Assembly: GCA_039636775.1 (NCBI GenBank) | Contig: CP143429.1 | Span: forward strand, 434,001-498,000 | DNA: 64,000 nucleotides | Source of the DNA: Micrococcaceae bacterium Sec5.8 | GTDB lineage: Bacteria > Actinomycetota > Actinomycetes > Actinomycetales > Micrococcaceae | Direction: 5' to 3' | Shown: positions 36,059 through 44,438 of the stretch, one piece after another | Layout: the number at the start of each line of letters is the position of its first letter | How positions within the stretch are numbered: the first letter of the stretch is position 1 | Position numbers and translations under genes: made by a program | Notes under the pieces: model-generated | Databases searched by the model: none | Seen by the model: only the letters and a program-made list of their open reading frames with translations | Told to the model about the DNA's origin: nothing

Positions 36059-36586
36059 AGCCCGTCCCCTTGCGGTCTTGCCTTTCCTCAGGTAGCCGAT
36101 CAAGAGGGCACCAACTGCGATGACGCCCAGCCCGCCGAAGATGGAGGTCAGGACCACCCCTACCCCGCGGAACCAGACGCCGTCGCTTTCGAATCCGAGG
36201 ACCACGGCGTTGCCCGGGCTTTGCTCCCGGTACACCACGGTGACATCCTCACCGATGACGGGGTGCTGGTCGTGGTCCACCGCCGCCCAGGTGCGGTGGA
36301 GCGTCCCGTCGGCGGAAAAAAAGTCCACTTCCATCCTGCGCTCCGATGCCTCGGTGACGTCATCGAAGTCGACAATGGTGCCGCTGGCGTGCGTCCCGGT
36401 CCGCGTCAGCTCCTCGTCCACATTGATCAGGTGGTTGCCGACGCCGATCAATACCGGCCCCAGGCAAAGGACCGCAACTGTTACCGCCAGGTTCACAACC
36501 CTTGGCAGCGACACCCGCGCTTTCGGTCGCCGCTTAACGGCAGCTCTTCTAGAAGTCACGTCCCCATTGTGCCGGACCGGCTGCAT
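36035..36586 (-). CDS. DUF3592 membrane protein
   Basis: The 183-residue protein has a basic N-terminus, a first helix (VVNLAVTVAVLCLGPVLIGVGNHL), a central DUF3592 beta domain (GTHASGTIVDFDDVTEASERRMEVDFFSADGTLHRTWA, then VIGEDVTVVYREQSPGNAVVLGFES) and a C-terminal helix (VGVVLTSIFGGLGVIAVGALLIGYL). Function unknown. It is convergent with the small plus-strand gene at 35.8-36.06 kb. It sits at the start of the region that looks accessory. Confidence 0.75.
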   Translation of the reverse strand: MQPVRHNGDVTSRRAAVKRRPKARVSLPRVVNLAVTVAVLCLGPVLIGVGNHLINVDEELTRTGTHASGTIVDFDDVTEASERRMEVDFFSADGTLHRTWAAVDHDQHPVIGEDVTVVYREQSPGNAVVLGFESDGVWFRGVGVVLTSIFGGLGVIAVGALLIGYLRKGKTARGRASDSFCGP

Positions 36587-36692
36587 GATGAAGTGGACGG
36601 GAGTCCTGCGGGCACGGTTCCGTCAATGGCCCAGGCTCTTCGGCGGGAGTTCCGAAGCCCGGCCGTCCGTGGAATCCAGTACGGACGACCCG

Positions 36693-36893
36693 TCACGAGT
36701 TGCGCAGGAACCAGAAACGGCCTCGACGCAGCGAACTCCTCAGATTATTTAGTGTTTGGTATGACTCGGCGGCTCCGACGTCTGAGAACCACCCATTCCC
36801 TTTGTACAAAGAAGTGCGCCGGCGGCCGTCATCACGGATGGCACGCGCATCCGTGATGACGGCGAACTGCGCGTCGAGGTCGTCGGCGGTCAT
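36693..36893 (-). CDS. Small hypothetical protein with internal DNA palindrome
   Basis: 66 residues, hydrophilic, starting MTADDLDAQFAVITDARAIRDDG and ending with an Arg/Phe/Trp-rich tail. It begins 13 bp after the stop of the membrane gene upstream. A 13-bp inverted repeat (36828-36860) lies within the coding frame, so the ORF may be incidental. Confidence 0.3.
   Translation of the reverse strand: MTADDLDAQFAVITDARAIRDDGRRRTSLYKGNGWFSDVGAAESYQTLNNLRSSLRRGRFWFLRNS
36828..36860. repeat. Perfect 13-bp inverted repeat
   Basis: GTCATCACGGATG at 36828-36840 and CATCCGTGATGAC at 36848-36860 are exact reverse complements with a 7-nt spacer. It is 47 bp beyond the stop of the upstream membrane gene and could be its hairpin. 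Confidence 0.7.
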
Positions 36894-36906
36894 TTCCGAC
36901 GTCGAC

Positions 36907-37428
36907 TCACCATGGCCGGTGTTTACCAGGGATCAAGCCCGCGAGCGAAGCCAAGCCGCCGATCACGAATAGAAGTCCCACGAAACCGCCGATCCCGTGA
37001 CTTGCCGGTCCGGTGAGGAGAAAAACGCCGATTCCGAGGCCGGCTACTCCGCGGCCGAGACGCCACACGCGCTTCACCTTCGGGTTCGACTCGTATCTCG
37101 AAACCCCATACTTCCGCCGCTCTCCTCCGCGGTTTCCTGGCGGGTTCGGATTAATCTCAGTGGGACCCTCGACGACCCGGCCGAAGTCGTCCACCCATTG
37201 GCCGGTCCCTACTTCCGGGCAGTGGGCGTTCACGCTCTCGTCGATGGCTGCGAAGTCCGCTGGGAATCCCCGGTACATCATCTTCGAGAGGCTCACATCG
37301 AAGTCCACGCGACTATCTGACCAGTGGGCGTCGTAGCGGACCAAGCGCACCGGGCGGTGCAGCCACCTTGAGGGTCGGACGAAAGCCGTCGCGCGCACGG
37401 CGACAGGCTGATCTGCGGTTTCGGGCAT
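36907..37428 (-). CDS. Hypothetical membrane protein
   Basis: 173 residues. The first ~110 are soluble (RATAFVRPSRWLHRPVRLVRYDAHWSDSRVDFD...). The C-terminus has two hydrophobic helices (RLGRGVAGLGIGVFLLTG; IGGFVGLLFVIGGLASLAGLIPG). I do not recognise a family. Codon use is less GC-biased than in the flanking core genes. Confidence 0.5.
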   Translation of the reverse strand: MPETADQPVAVRATAFVRPSRWLHRPVRLVRYDAHWSDSRVDFDVSLSKMMYRGFPADFAAIDESVNAHCPEVGTGQWVDDFGRVVEGPTEINPNPPGNRGGERRKYGVSRYESNPKVKRVWRLGRGVAGLGIGVFLLTGPASHGIGGFVGLLFVIGGLASLAGLIPGKHRPW

Positions 37429-37463
37429 GGACCGAGCTTAGGGGCACCCGTCCTGAAACCGGT

Positions 37464-37597
37464 GACTAGGCTGCTGCTCAATCTTTCTGACGTGGGCGCC
37501 GGTCGATACCCTGCGTCTGGTCACTGCCATCGTCTTCGTGCCAATCGGACTGGTCTTGATCCTCAAGCCCTTCATCGGCCGCCGACCCGCGAAATGA
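37464..37597 (+). pseudogene. Membrane-protein C-terminal remnant; otherwise gene-free stretch 37429-37891
   Basis: A frame from a TGA just upstream to a TGA at 37595-37597 reads TWAPVDTLRLVTAIVFVPIG then LVLILKPFIGRRPAK, a typical transmembrane helix plus basic tail, but has no ATG/GTG/TTG start. It looks like the end of a truncated membrane gene. The rest of 37429-37891 is AT-richer and probably holds the promoter of the hydrolase gene. I see no other gene there. Confidence 0.3.
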
Positions 37598-37891
37598 CTG
37601 AGATTCACCAAATGCAGGTGATTTACCTATTTGTTGGATTTATTGTTTGGTGTTGGTAGTGTCGGGCATGTTCGGCCCTCGGGGTATTCCCGCCGGCGGT
37701 TTCTTGTTGTCACTCTGAAGGTTTTGTAGGTCGCGCGTGCTGTCTACTGAACAGGCCAAGGCTGATTGGTCAGGTCCAGTCGATCTCGCAGGATATTTTC
37801 TCAGCTGGCGGCGGCGCGTAACTGCCATAGGTGGAAAGGCCCGGCAGCCCTTCCCGAGCCGTCGGAAGTGTCTTCGTTGAAGGAGTGAGCA

Positions 37892-39964
37892 TTGGCTGTT
37901 TCGTTTGACGATGATGCTGCCACGTCGTTGGTCAGGGTCGCCCGTGATGTGGATGGGCGGCTTCGTGATGAAGGTGTGTTGCGTCGTGGCGCGGTAGAGA
38001 CTGCGCTGGAGGACTTCTCTGGTGGGTATGCGGACTTGTTCAAAGAGGCTGCGTCCATTGAGACTGAGGATCGCGGGAAGCTGGCCGCGGTGCTTGACAA
38101 TCTTGCCGGGCAGGTCGAGGAAGCACAACAAAAAGCGCGGGAGGAACGTGAGCGCCAATCGCGGCTGGCGGATTGGCGGGAGCGGGAGGCCGAGCGTGAG
38201 AGCAGGCGCGAGAACTTCATTGGAGACATCGGCACCGCGGTAGAGGGCATCTTTGATCCAAAACCCTCTGAGACACCGGTCGCGCCTCCAACCATCTCGG
38301 CGGTCTTCTCTCCCCGCCAACGCAACCGCACCTCAGGCGGTGGGTCTTCGAACGGGAAAAGTTCTGCCGTTCCGGACCATCTACGCACGTTCGTGGCTCA
38401 GGCCAGAGCGGGTAACACAGGCATGCAGCAGGACCTCATGCAGCTGGGCAACGCATGGGTGTCATTCACCTCGTCGTGCTCCTGGGTTCTGCTCGGATCG
38501 AACTCGTTCCCTGGCGGTTTTGAGCGGCTCCTGGGCGAAAACGAGGCAGATGCTTATTGGATTGAACACATCGCTGATGCATTCGCCGCCGCCGGCGGAG
38601 GATCACTCTCACATGGTGCGCTCGATCTGGCCGGTACTGGTCTCACGCCGTTGAGCGACCAGGAGCTGTTGCATGTGTTCTCGTCCCTGCCCGCGAAGGA
38701 ACTCGCCGCAATGCTGACGGCCTCTCCTGCGCTGGTCTCGCAGCTTCAGATGATGAACCCTGCCGAGATCCACTCGTGGTGGACGGGCCTGAACCCGCAA
38801 ACCGGCACCGAAACCCCGTTCTCGACCCGGCAGGACCTCTTGCTGACAAAGTTCCCGGTGGTCTTCGGAAACCTGGAAGGACTACCGTACAAAGCCCGGG
38901 ACCACGCAAACCAAACCGGACTCAAGGGGGCGGTAGCCGATGTGGAGACTCAACTCGCGCAAATACAGGCCCTCCTCGACGACACGACCGGGGGCTACGG
39001 CGGGATGCCCCCGATGGCGGCCGCGTTGAGAAAATCACTCACTGCCGTGCAGAAGCAACTCGACGTGCTGCGCAATATCCAAGACGCGCTCAAAGGTCCA
39101 CGCGGTAGCGCAGCGAGGCGGCAATTGATCTCCCTGACCCAGGACAATCCTCCCTTGGCTGCGGTGTCGGTCGGTGATCTCGATACCGCTGGCAGTGTCA
39201 CCTACGCGGTTCCGGGAATGGGGACCACCGCCGGCGACATGACAGGGTGGACCAAAGCTGCCCAAAACCTGCAGGACCTGCTTCCCGAGGGAAGCGCCGT
39301 GGTGGCCTGGATCGGGTACGAAACCCCGCCTGTGCCCGCACTGGAAAACAACATCAACGTCGGCGTTCTTGATGTGAATCGAGCAGTAGCGGGCGGACAG
39401 AAACTCGCCGGGGCCCTCGGTGGCCTGTCCGCAGTCCGCGGTGAGTCCGCGCCGCAACTCAATATTGTCGCTCACTCCTACGGCACAACCACCGCCGCGG
39501 TAGCCCTGACACAGCCGGGTATCACGGTGGATAACTTGATCACTCTCGGCTCAGCAGGCCTGCCCGACAACGTCCACACCGCAGCTGACCTCAACGCCGG
39601 ACACGTATACTCCGGGCATGCGCGCGACAAGATACCTGGTGAAACCGAAAGCGGGGACCAGTGGGCCTGGACTGGCCGGGAAAACAGCCGCGACCACCAC
39701 GTGAACCCGATTAGACCTGAGTTCGGTTCCCACGCTTTCGGCACCGACACCGGCGGCGACGCCGGGCGAGCCGTCGCCGACCACAACGCGCTCATGCCTG
39801 CGGACGGCGAACAGGTAGGGTATTTCGACGAAAGAACCGAATCCCTAAAAAACACGGCCTGGGCAATCAAGGGAGAAGCGGAGAAGATCACCCCGTATGT
39901 ACCGCTGGGCCCGACGGATCTGCAGAAAGCTTTACTGGAAGGAATGTCCAATGCCGGCCGCTAA
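37892..39964 (+). CDS. DUF1023-type alpha/beta hydrolase with N-terminal helical domain
   Basis: The 690-residue protein starts with TTG; AAGGAG lies 6 bp upstream and the nearby GTG frame stops at once. Residues ~1-115 are helical and very charged (LADWREREAERESRREN), like the export domains of WXG/LXG proteins. Residues ~240-330 have the family's helical block (IHSWWTGLNP, FPVVFGNLEGLPYKARDHANQ). The hydrolase core contains VTYAVPGMGTTAGDM and the nucleophile elbow NIVAHSYGTTTAAVAL. No Sec signal is visible. It overlaps the lipoprotein gene by 14 bp. Type VII-like export is an inference. Confidence 0.8.
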   Translation: MAVSFDDDAATSLVRVARDVDGRLRDEGVLRRGAVETALEDFSGGYADLFKEAASIETEDRGKLAAVLDNLAGQVEEAQQKAREERERQSRLADWREREAERESRRENFIGDIGTAVEGIFDPKPSETPVAPPTISAVFSPRQRNRTSGGGSSNGKSSAVPDHLRTFVAQARAGNTGMQQDLMQLGNAWVSFTSSCSWVLLGSNSFPGGFERLLGENEADAYWIEHIADAFAAAGGGSLSHGALDLAGTGLTPLSDQELLHVFSSLPAKELAAMLTASPALVSQLQMMNPAEIHSWWTGLNPQTGTETPFSTRQDLLLTKFPVVFGNLEGLPYKARDHANQTGLKGAVADVETQLAQIQALLDDTTGGYGGMPPMAAALRKSLTAVQKQLDVLRNIQDALKGPRGSAARRQLISLTQDNPPLAAVSVGDLDTAGSVTYAVPGMGTTAGDMTGWTKAAQNLQDLLPEGSAVVAWIGYETPPVPALENNINVGVLDVNRAVAGGQKLAGALGGLSAVRGESAPQLNIVAHSYGTTTAAVALTQPGITVDNLITLGSAGLPDNVHTAADLNAGHVYSGHARDKIPGETESGDQWAWTGRENSRDHHVNPIRPEFGSHAFGTDTGGDAGRAVADHNALMPADGEQVGYFDERTESLKNTAWAIKGEAEKITPYVPLGPTDLQKALLEGMSNAGR

Positions 39965-40556
39965 AACACATATGAGGACATTCACGGCCGCGATGGTGGT
40001 GCTCATGATGGGAATGACAATAACCGCATGCGCTCAGAAGGAGCCAAACACGACAATGTCAGAGCCTACTACGCCGGAAAAAAAGACAATTACTGCCAGA
40101 GAAGGGCGGGACCGGGTGGTCGAACTCGTCATCAACACAACCAAACAGCTCGACGTCACCGGGTGGTGGCCCCGCAACGGCGTAGCTTGGGCTCAAGAGT
40201 GCTCCCTCGGAAATCGTGAGGAGGGAGCCAGCTACGGGTACGACCGCTGGGCGCCCCAAGGAACTGACCATATTGAGGACGCCAAACGCGTCGCCGAGTA
40301 CTGGAAGTCCCTCGGCATGACCGTACGCACCGTAAATCCGACAACACACCCGACCGTCTTTGCGGAGGGCGGTCCCGTCCTCCGGGCTGAGTTTGATACT
40401 GATGCATCTGACAAGTCGTACAGTATTGGCGCTACTGCCCCCTGCTCACCGGGCGACGCGGTTGCATTGAACGACGAGGACGAAGCAGAGCGGAATCAAG
40501 GCAAAGTACTCCCCGGAGACGAAGGCATCGTCGTTCGGGAAGACCCCCCACAATAA
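39951..40556 (+). CDS. Lipoprotein encoded with the hydrolase
   Basis: 201 residues with a lipoprotein signal (FTAAMVVLMMGMTITACAQK, lipobox TITAC). The mature part has REGRDRVVELVINTTKQLD, then AWAQECSLG, IEDAKRVAEYWKSLGMTV and a second Cys near ATAPCSPGD. The start at 39951 uses TGGAAGG inside the hydrolase gene and overlaps it by 14 bp, so translation is coupled. It resembles in layout the 181-residue lipoprotein at 47.1 kb. It could be an immunity or accessory protein for the hydrolase. ATG at 39972 is an alternative start. Confidence 0.75.
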   Translation: MPAAKTHMRTFTAAMVVLMMGMTITACAQKEPNTTMSEPTTPEKKTITAREGRDRVVELVINTTKQLDVTGWWPRNGVAWAQECSLGNREEGASYGYDRWAPQGTDHIEDAKRVAEYWKSLGMTVRTVNPTTHPTVFAEGGPVLRAEFDTDASDKSYSIGATAPCSPGDAVALNDEDEAERNQGKVLPGDEGIVVREDPPQ

Positions 40557-40716
40557 CTCCACGATGCAACCACAACCGAACCCCGGCCTCGAGCGCTGCC
40601 CATCAGCCGGGCAGTTCTCACTGGGCTGTGGTCCCCCTACGCGTCAGGGTTGGATGAGGCCAGCGGCTCATAGCAACTTCGCTTAATCTGTAGGGCGAGA
40701 ATCAGGAACATCACCA

Positions 40717-41154
40717 ATGTCTATCTCCACGATTTCCCCGGTGCGGGAAGATGGATCCATGAGTAATTCTGGCCCCCGCGCCGGTGGGCCGTCCCCTCGA
40801 AGGTCGTTCGCTCCGGCACAAAAATTGGCGCACTTGGATGCGTATCAACGGGCCTGCGACGACGGCACCGGAGGCGGGGCATACCTGCGCCGCGAGGGCC
40901 TGTATTCATCCCAAATCACCGAGTGGCGCAAGCTCCGCGACGCCGGCATCCTGGAGGGCAAGAAGCCTGGGGAAAAGATCGGCAAGCCCACTGCTGAACA
41001 GGCGGAAATCGGTCGTCTACGCCGGCAGCTGGAGGTGAGTGAACGCAAGCTGGCACGGACTGAAGCTGCGTTGTCGATTATGGAAAAAGCACGACTGCTT
41101 TTGGAGGATATCTCCGAAAGCGCGGAGCAGCAGCCCTGGTACAAGAAACCCTGA
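40717..41154 (+). CDS. IS3-family transposase OrfA (HTH subunit), copy 1
   Basis: 145 residues. A helix-turn-helix of the transposase OrfA type (FAPAQKLAHLDAYQRACDDG, SSQITEWRKLRDAGILEG) is followed by a leucine-zipper-like coiled coil (EIGRLRRQLEVSERKLARTE). It binds the IS ends. ATG at 40759 is an alternative start. The stop overlaps the orfB ATG (TGATG), and orfB is in the -1 frame, so a fusion by -1 frameshifting is possible, as in other IS3 elements. Confidence 0.88.
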   Translation: MSISTISPVREDGSMSNSGPRAGGPSPRRSFAPAQKLAHLDAYQRACDDGTGGGAYLRREGLYSSQITEWRKLRDAGILEGKKPGEKIGKPTAEQAEIGRLRRQLEVSERKLARTEAALSIMEKARLLLEDISESAEQQPWYKKP

Positions 41155-42155
41155 TGTCTGCCTACACCGCCCTCACCGGCGCGGACATCCCAACCAGGGA
41201 AGCAGCCGTGATTGCCGGGGTCCCCAGGGCCACAGCGACCCGCAAAGTCCGAATCCCGGCGGAAGACCCGCGGCCCGCCCCGGCACCGGCAAATAAGCTC
41301 TCAGCGGCGGAGCGCGCTCACATCCTGGCGACCGTGAACTCGAAGGATTTCATCGATCTGCCGCCGGTGCAGATTTATGCCCGGCTCCTGGATGAAGGCA
41401 TCTATTTGTGCTCAATCTCCACGTTCTACCGCGTTCTGGAGGAGAGCCGGCAGGTCAAGGAACGCCGCCGACAGGCACGCCACCCGGCCCGGGCCGTCCC
41501 GGAGCTGGTCGCGACCGGCCCTGGGCAAGTTTTTTCGTGGGACATCACCAAGCTCGCCGGCCCGATCAAGGGCAAATACTACGATTGCTACGTCATGATC
41601 GACATCTATTCCCGCTACATTGTCGGCGCCTACGTCCATGCCCACGAGTCCGGGGAACTGGCCGTGGAAATGATGAAGGAAATCTTCGGTATCCACGGCA
41701 TCCCGCAGATCGTCCACGCCGACCGTGGCACCTCCATGACGTCCAAAACAGTCGCCGCGCTGCTCTCGGATCTGGAGATCACCCGGTCCCATTCCCGTCC
41801 GCGCGTCAGCAATGACAATCCGTACAGTGAGGCTTGGTTCAAATCGCTGAAGTTCGCCCCCATATTCCCCGAACGCTTCGGGTCCCTGCCTGACGCGAGG
41901 GCCTTCATGGGCTCCTTCGTCGACGGGTATAACCACACCCATTGCCACACCGGAATCGGCCTCAACACACCGGCAGACGTGCACTACGGACTGGCCGCCG
42001 GCAAAGCCCTTGAACGCGCCAGAACCCTTGCCGCCGCACGGGCAAAAACACCCGAACGATTCACCACCAACAACGACCCCAAGATCATCACCATCCCCGA
42101 TACCGCCTGGATCAACAAACCAGCCGAGAAAACCGACACCAAAGCCGCAGCCTAA
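41154..42155 (+). CDS. IS3-family transposase OrfB (DDE integrase), copy 1
   Basis: 333 residues with an rve/DDE core. The catalytic acidic residues are visible as D in FSWDITKLAGP, D in IVHADRGTSM and E in NPYSEAWFKSLKF. An HTH_21-like N-terminus (FYRVLEESRQVKERRRQ) precedes them. The GYNHTHCHTGIGLNTPADVHYG segment near the end is typical of the family. Intact with no visible lesion, so the element may still be active. Confidence 0.92.
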   Translation: MSAYTALTGADIPTREAAVIAGVPRATATRKVRIPAEDPRPAPAPANKLSAAERAHILATVNSKDFIDLPPVQIYARLLDEGIYLCSISTFYRVLEESRQVKERRRQARHPARAVPELVATGPGQVFSWDITKLAGPIKGKYYDCYVMIDIYSRYIVGAYVHAHESGELAVEMMKEIFGIHGIPQIVHADRGTSMTSKTVAALLSDLEITRSHSRPRVSNDNPYSEAWFKSLKFAPIFPERFGSLPDARAFMGSFVDGYNHTHCHTGIGLNTPADVHYGLAAGKALERARTLAAARAKTPERFTTNNDPKIITIPDTAWINKPAEKTDTKAAA

Positions 42156-42334
42156 CTCCCACTGGCCTCATTCACCTTGACAAATTCCGTCCTCGCTGTC
42201 CATCTGACGCTCCTGAGCTACTCTCGTAGAGCGCGTGTCGCTTACCCCCCAACGGCCCTCAGAACCGCACTGATGGCTTCTCAGACGATTCTGGGTGCTC
42301 TTAGTTTCTCCACTGAACTAGATTCGCCCTCGCC

Positions 42335-42574
42335 ATGGGGTTGCTTCTCCTGCTGACGGTGCTCCAACGCTGGGCTGCGTTCAGGCTTCTGCGAGGCGAA
42401 CATTGGGCCAGGTTTGTTCTGTCCCTCGTGGCCCTCTTGTCCCTGGCAGGTGCGTTGAGTGCCGCACCAGCACCTCTCATTGCTATTGGCTTGGTTTTGG
42501 GTCTTGCCGGTGCGGTGCTGATGTGGATGCCGGCATCCAGGGCGCATCTTCGACGTGGCTCGGCCGCCGGCTAA
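42335..42574 (+). pseudogene. Probable 5'-truncated membrane protein
   Basis: 79 residues from an ATG with no ribosome site; the frame is closed by a TGA 8 codons upstream. The product is three hydrophobic helices around RLLRGEHWARFVLSLVALLSLAG, a common C-terminal block of small actinobacterial membrane proteins. It starts 146 bp from the IS copy, and the N-terminal part is missing. Truncation during island rearrangement is likely. Confidence 0.45.
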
Positions 42575-42617
42575 ACCAGTCCCTCAACAGGCACCACCAA
42601 GCGGCAGCCTTGAAGTG

Positions 42618-42654
42618 TTTATCGTTTGTCGTTATATTAACGAAAAACGATAAA
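42618..42654. promoter_or_regulatory. Near-perfect 37-bp AT-rich palindrome (operator of the DUF2975/HTH pair)
   Basis: The sequence has 10-bp perfect arms TTTATCGTTT/AAACGATAAA and further pairing (TCGTTA/TAACGA) separated by one mismatch pair and a 3-bp centre. It is the most AT-rich spot in this region and ends 18 bp before the DUF2975 ATG, so it overlaps the promoter. Position and symmetry suggest binding by the Xre regulator encoded downstream. Confidence 0.8.
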
Positions 42655-42672
42655 CTTTGTCTTGGATTGGGG

Positions 42673-43290
42673 ATGGCTATGGCGAACACATTGGCTTATT
42701 TGGACCGCAAGGGCGCGTTGGTGTTTGCGATCGTCTTTGGACTGGCCGCGCTCGGCATCGCTGTTTCCGCGATCGTGGCTGTTCTCACAGGGCTGGCGAG
42801 CACGCCGCTGCTGGATGTGCCGCTCACAAACCTGCTGCCACCCGCGCTGGGTGAGGGCAACAGTGAAGTCCTCCAGGCCGCATATGCAGCAGCCGATGTG
42901 CAGCCAGCCAGCCTCACCTCGACCGAACGCTCTTTGCTCCTCGGATCAGGACTTCTGGGCGGGCTTGCCGGCATGTTGTCCGCGGCGACTCTGGGCCTCA
43001 TCAGTTGGTCCGTCTACCGCGGCACAGGCTTCGGTAAGCAGCTGGCCCTCGCCGTCGGCATCTCGGGCCTCGCTGTGATGGCCTGGGGGCTTCTGGGGCC
43101 GTTCATGGAGGCGATGGCCCATCACTCGGTCCTGGAACGGATCGCCTTGCTTCCGCATCGGGGAACAAGTGAGTTCTTCCTCATGGAACTGAACGTGTGG
43201 CCGGTCGCGGTTGGACTCGGCGCTGCCGTTCTCGCGAGCATATTCGAGACGGGCCGGCGTCAGCAGCTGGAACTTGACGGGCTCATCTGA
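42673..43290 (+). CDS. DUF2975 membrane protein
   Basis: 205 residues with four hydrophobic helices (GALVFAIVFGLAALGIAVSAIVAVL; LLLGSGLLGGLAGMLSAATLGLISW; QLALAVGISGLAVMAWGLL; VWPVAVGLGAAVLASIFE). The final LGAAVLASIFETGRRQQLELDGLI matches the conserved end of DUF2975, where the acidic tail precedes the HTH gene. The stop overlaps the HTH ATG (TGATG). An ATG at 42679 may be the true start. Role unknown; DUF2975 genes are widely paired with such HTH genes. Confidence 0.85.
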   Translation: MAMANTLAYLDRKGALVFAIVFGLAALGIAVSAIVAVLTGLASTPLLDVPLTNLLPPALGEGNSEVLQAAYAAADVQPASLTSTERSLLLGSGLLGGLAGMLSAATLGLISWSVYRGTGFGKQLALAVGISGLAVMAWGLLGPFMEAMAHHSVLERIALLPHRGTSEFFLMELNVWPVAVGLGAAVLASIFETGRRQQLELDGLI

Positions 43291-43517
43291 TGGCTTCCGC
43301 GTCAGATGAAGAGCAGCGGATACATTGCAGGCTCGATGAGCTCCTCGCGGCCCGGGACATGACCCTGACCGAGCTGAGCCAGCGGGTAGGTGTCAGCATC
43401 GTTAACCTGTCTGTGCTGAAAAACGACCGGGCGCGTGCGATCCGCTTTTCCACGCTGACCGCGATCTGCGATGTTCTCGACTGTGCGGTCGGTGAATTGC
43501 TTGTGGTGCGCCCCTAG
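43290..43517 (+). CDS. Xre/Cro-type HTH regulator (YozG-like)
   Basis: 75 residues that are essentially one Cro/C1 HTH: RLDELLAARDMTLTELSQRVGVSIVNLSVLKNDRARAIRFSTLTAICDVLDCAVGELL. Helix 3 (IVNLSVLKNDRARAIRF) should contact DNA. Overlapping translation with DUF2975 and the upstream palindrome suggest autoregulation. Confidence 0.88.
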   Translation: MASASDEEQRIHCRLDELLAARDMTLTELSQRVGVSIVNLSVLKNDRARAIRFSTLTAICDVLDCAVGELLVVRP

Positions 43518-43640
43518 CGACAGCTAGCACGTCGAGCGACGGCTCGGACCTTATCCAGCTGCCCGGCTGAGCCCACCACATTCTGGGGATAGTTTGTGGA
43601 AACGGTGGACCACGCGTGCTGGTGCCGGAGGTCCTCTCGT

Positions 43641-43940
43641 TCAGCCTTCGCAGTCGACGCAGTAGGCGTGGCCGTTCGTTTGGCGGGCCACTTGGGAGCG
43701 GTGGCGGACAAGAAAGCATGAGTAGCAGGTGAACTCGTCGTCGGCTTGGGGCACAACCTGAACGATCAGTTCCTCGGCGATGAAGTCCCCTGGAAGATCA
43801 ACCCCGTCGACTGTGTCTGCTTCGTCCAGCTCCAGGACCACGCTGCGGGCGTCAGGGGAGTTGGCCGAACGCAGCGCCTCCAGGGAGTTGTGCTGGGATT
43901 CTTTGACGTCGGAGCGAAGTTCGTCGTAATCGGTTGCCAC
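43641..43940 (-). CDS. DUF4193 protein with zinc-finger-like cysteines
   Basis: 99 residues. The GTG start gives VATDYDELRSDV, matching the usual MATDYD start of DUF4193. An acidic middle (SVVLELDEADTVDGVDLPGDF) is followed by the conserved DEFTCYSCFLVRHRSQVA...YCVDCEG, a CX2C...CX2C finger. An ATG 5 codons upstream is an alternative. DUF4193 proteins are typical of actinobacterial core genomes, so finding one between two IS copies is odd; it may be a second copy. Confidence 0.82.
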   Translation of the reverse strand: MATDYDELRSDVKESQHNSLEALRSANSPDARSVVLELDEADTVDGVDLPGDFIAEELIVQVVPQADDEFTCYSCFLVRHRSQVARQTNGHAYCVDCEG

Positions 43941-44125
43941 GGAGGACCGTCTCATTTCTGGTTTTTTGGGGGATGTCTGCCAAGCAAGGTACACCACGCG
44001 CCCCAGGAACTTCCCAGCCAACCACTGTGAGTTTCCCAACAGCGGCCTGACCGGCGCCGCCCTCGGCCGCAGCGACGACGACGACGCCGTCGGCGGCTGC
44101 GGCCAGTCTTCTGTGGAGATTCCTC

Positions 44126-44320
44126 TTAGGGTTTCGGAGGCACGGTGCTCGAATTCTTCACCCGGTCGTGCCACCACAGGTAAAGGCCCCAGAATCCGAG
44201 GACCACCCCGAATGCGGATGCAACTCCACGCCACCAGACAAAGGGCTGCCACAGTGCAAACAGGACCGCCCAGGCGAGGAACGAGGCGCTTATCCAAGGA
44301 TTCGGAATCTTGTTGGCCAT
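44126..44320 (-). CDS. Small two-helix membrane protein (64 residues)
   Basis: MANKIPNPWISASFLAWAVL begins a protein with two transmembrane helices rich in Trp (FLAWAVLFALWQPFVWW and SAFGVVLGFWGLYLWWH) and a Pro/Lys tail. GAAAGGTGG lies 5-6 bp before the ATG. No family recognised. Confidence 0.6.
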   Translation of the reverse strand: MANKIPNPWISASFLAWAVLFALWQPFVWWRGVASAFGVVLGFWGLYLWWHDRVKNSSTVPPKP

Positions 44321-44438
44321 GTGGCCACCTTTCGGGTGAGCGTACTTGGAAGCGAAGCCCTGCGCTTTACAGCTGGCAAGTCCCGGCCTGGCCGCCGGAC
44401 ATCAGAGAGAGGGTACGGGTTGGCGATTTAGGACTGTC

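Larger units (their letters stand above)
40635..42189 (+). mobile_element. IS3-family insertion sequence, copy 1 (1,555 bp)
   Basis: The element runs from CCCTACGCGTCAGGG to ...CAAATTCCG and is flanked by a direct TCC on both sides (40632-40634 and 42190-42192), a 3-bp target duplication. Imperfect terminal inverted repeats share ATGAGGCCAG 18-19 bp from each end. It carries overlapping orfA and orfB transposase frames. An inverted copy of the same length, with identical encoded proteins, lies at 44807-46361. The target duplication indicates direct insertion here. Confidence 0.92.
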
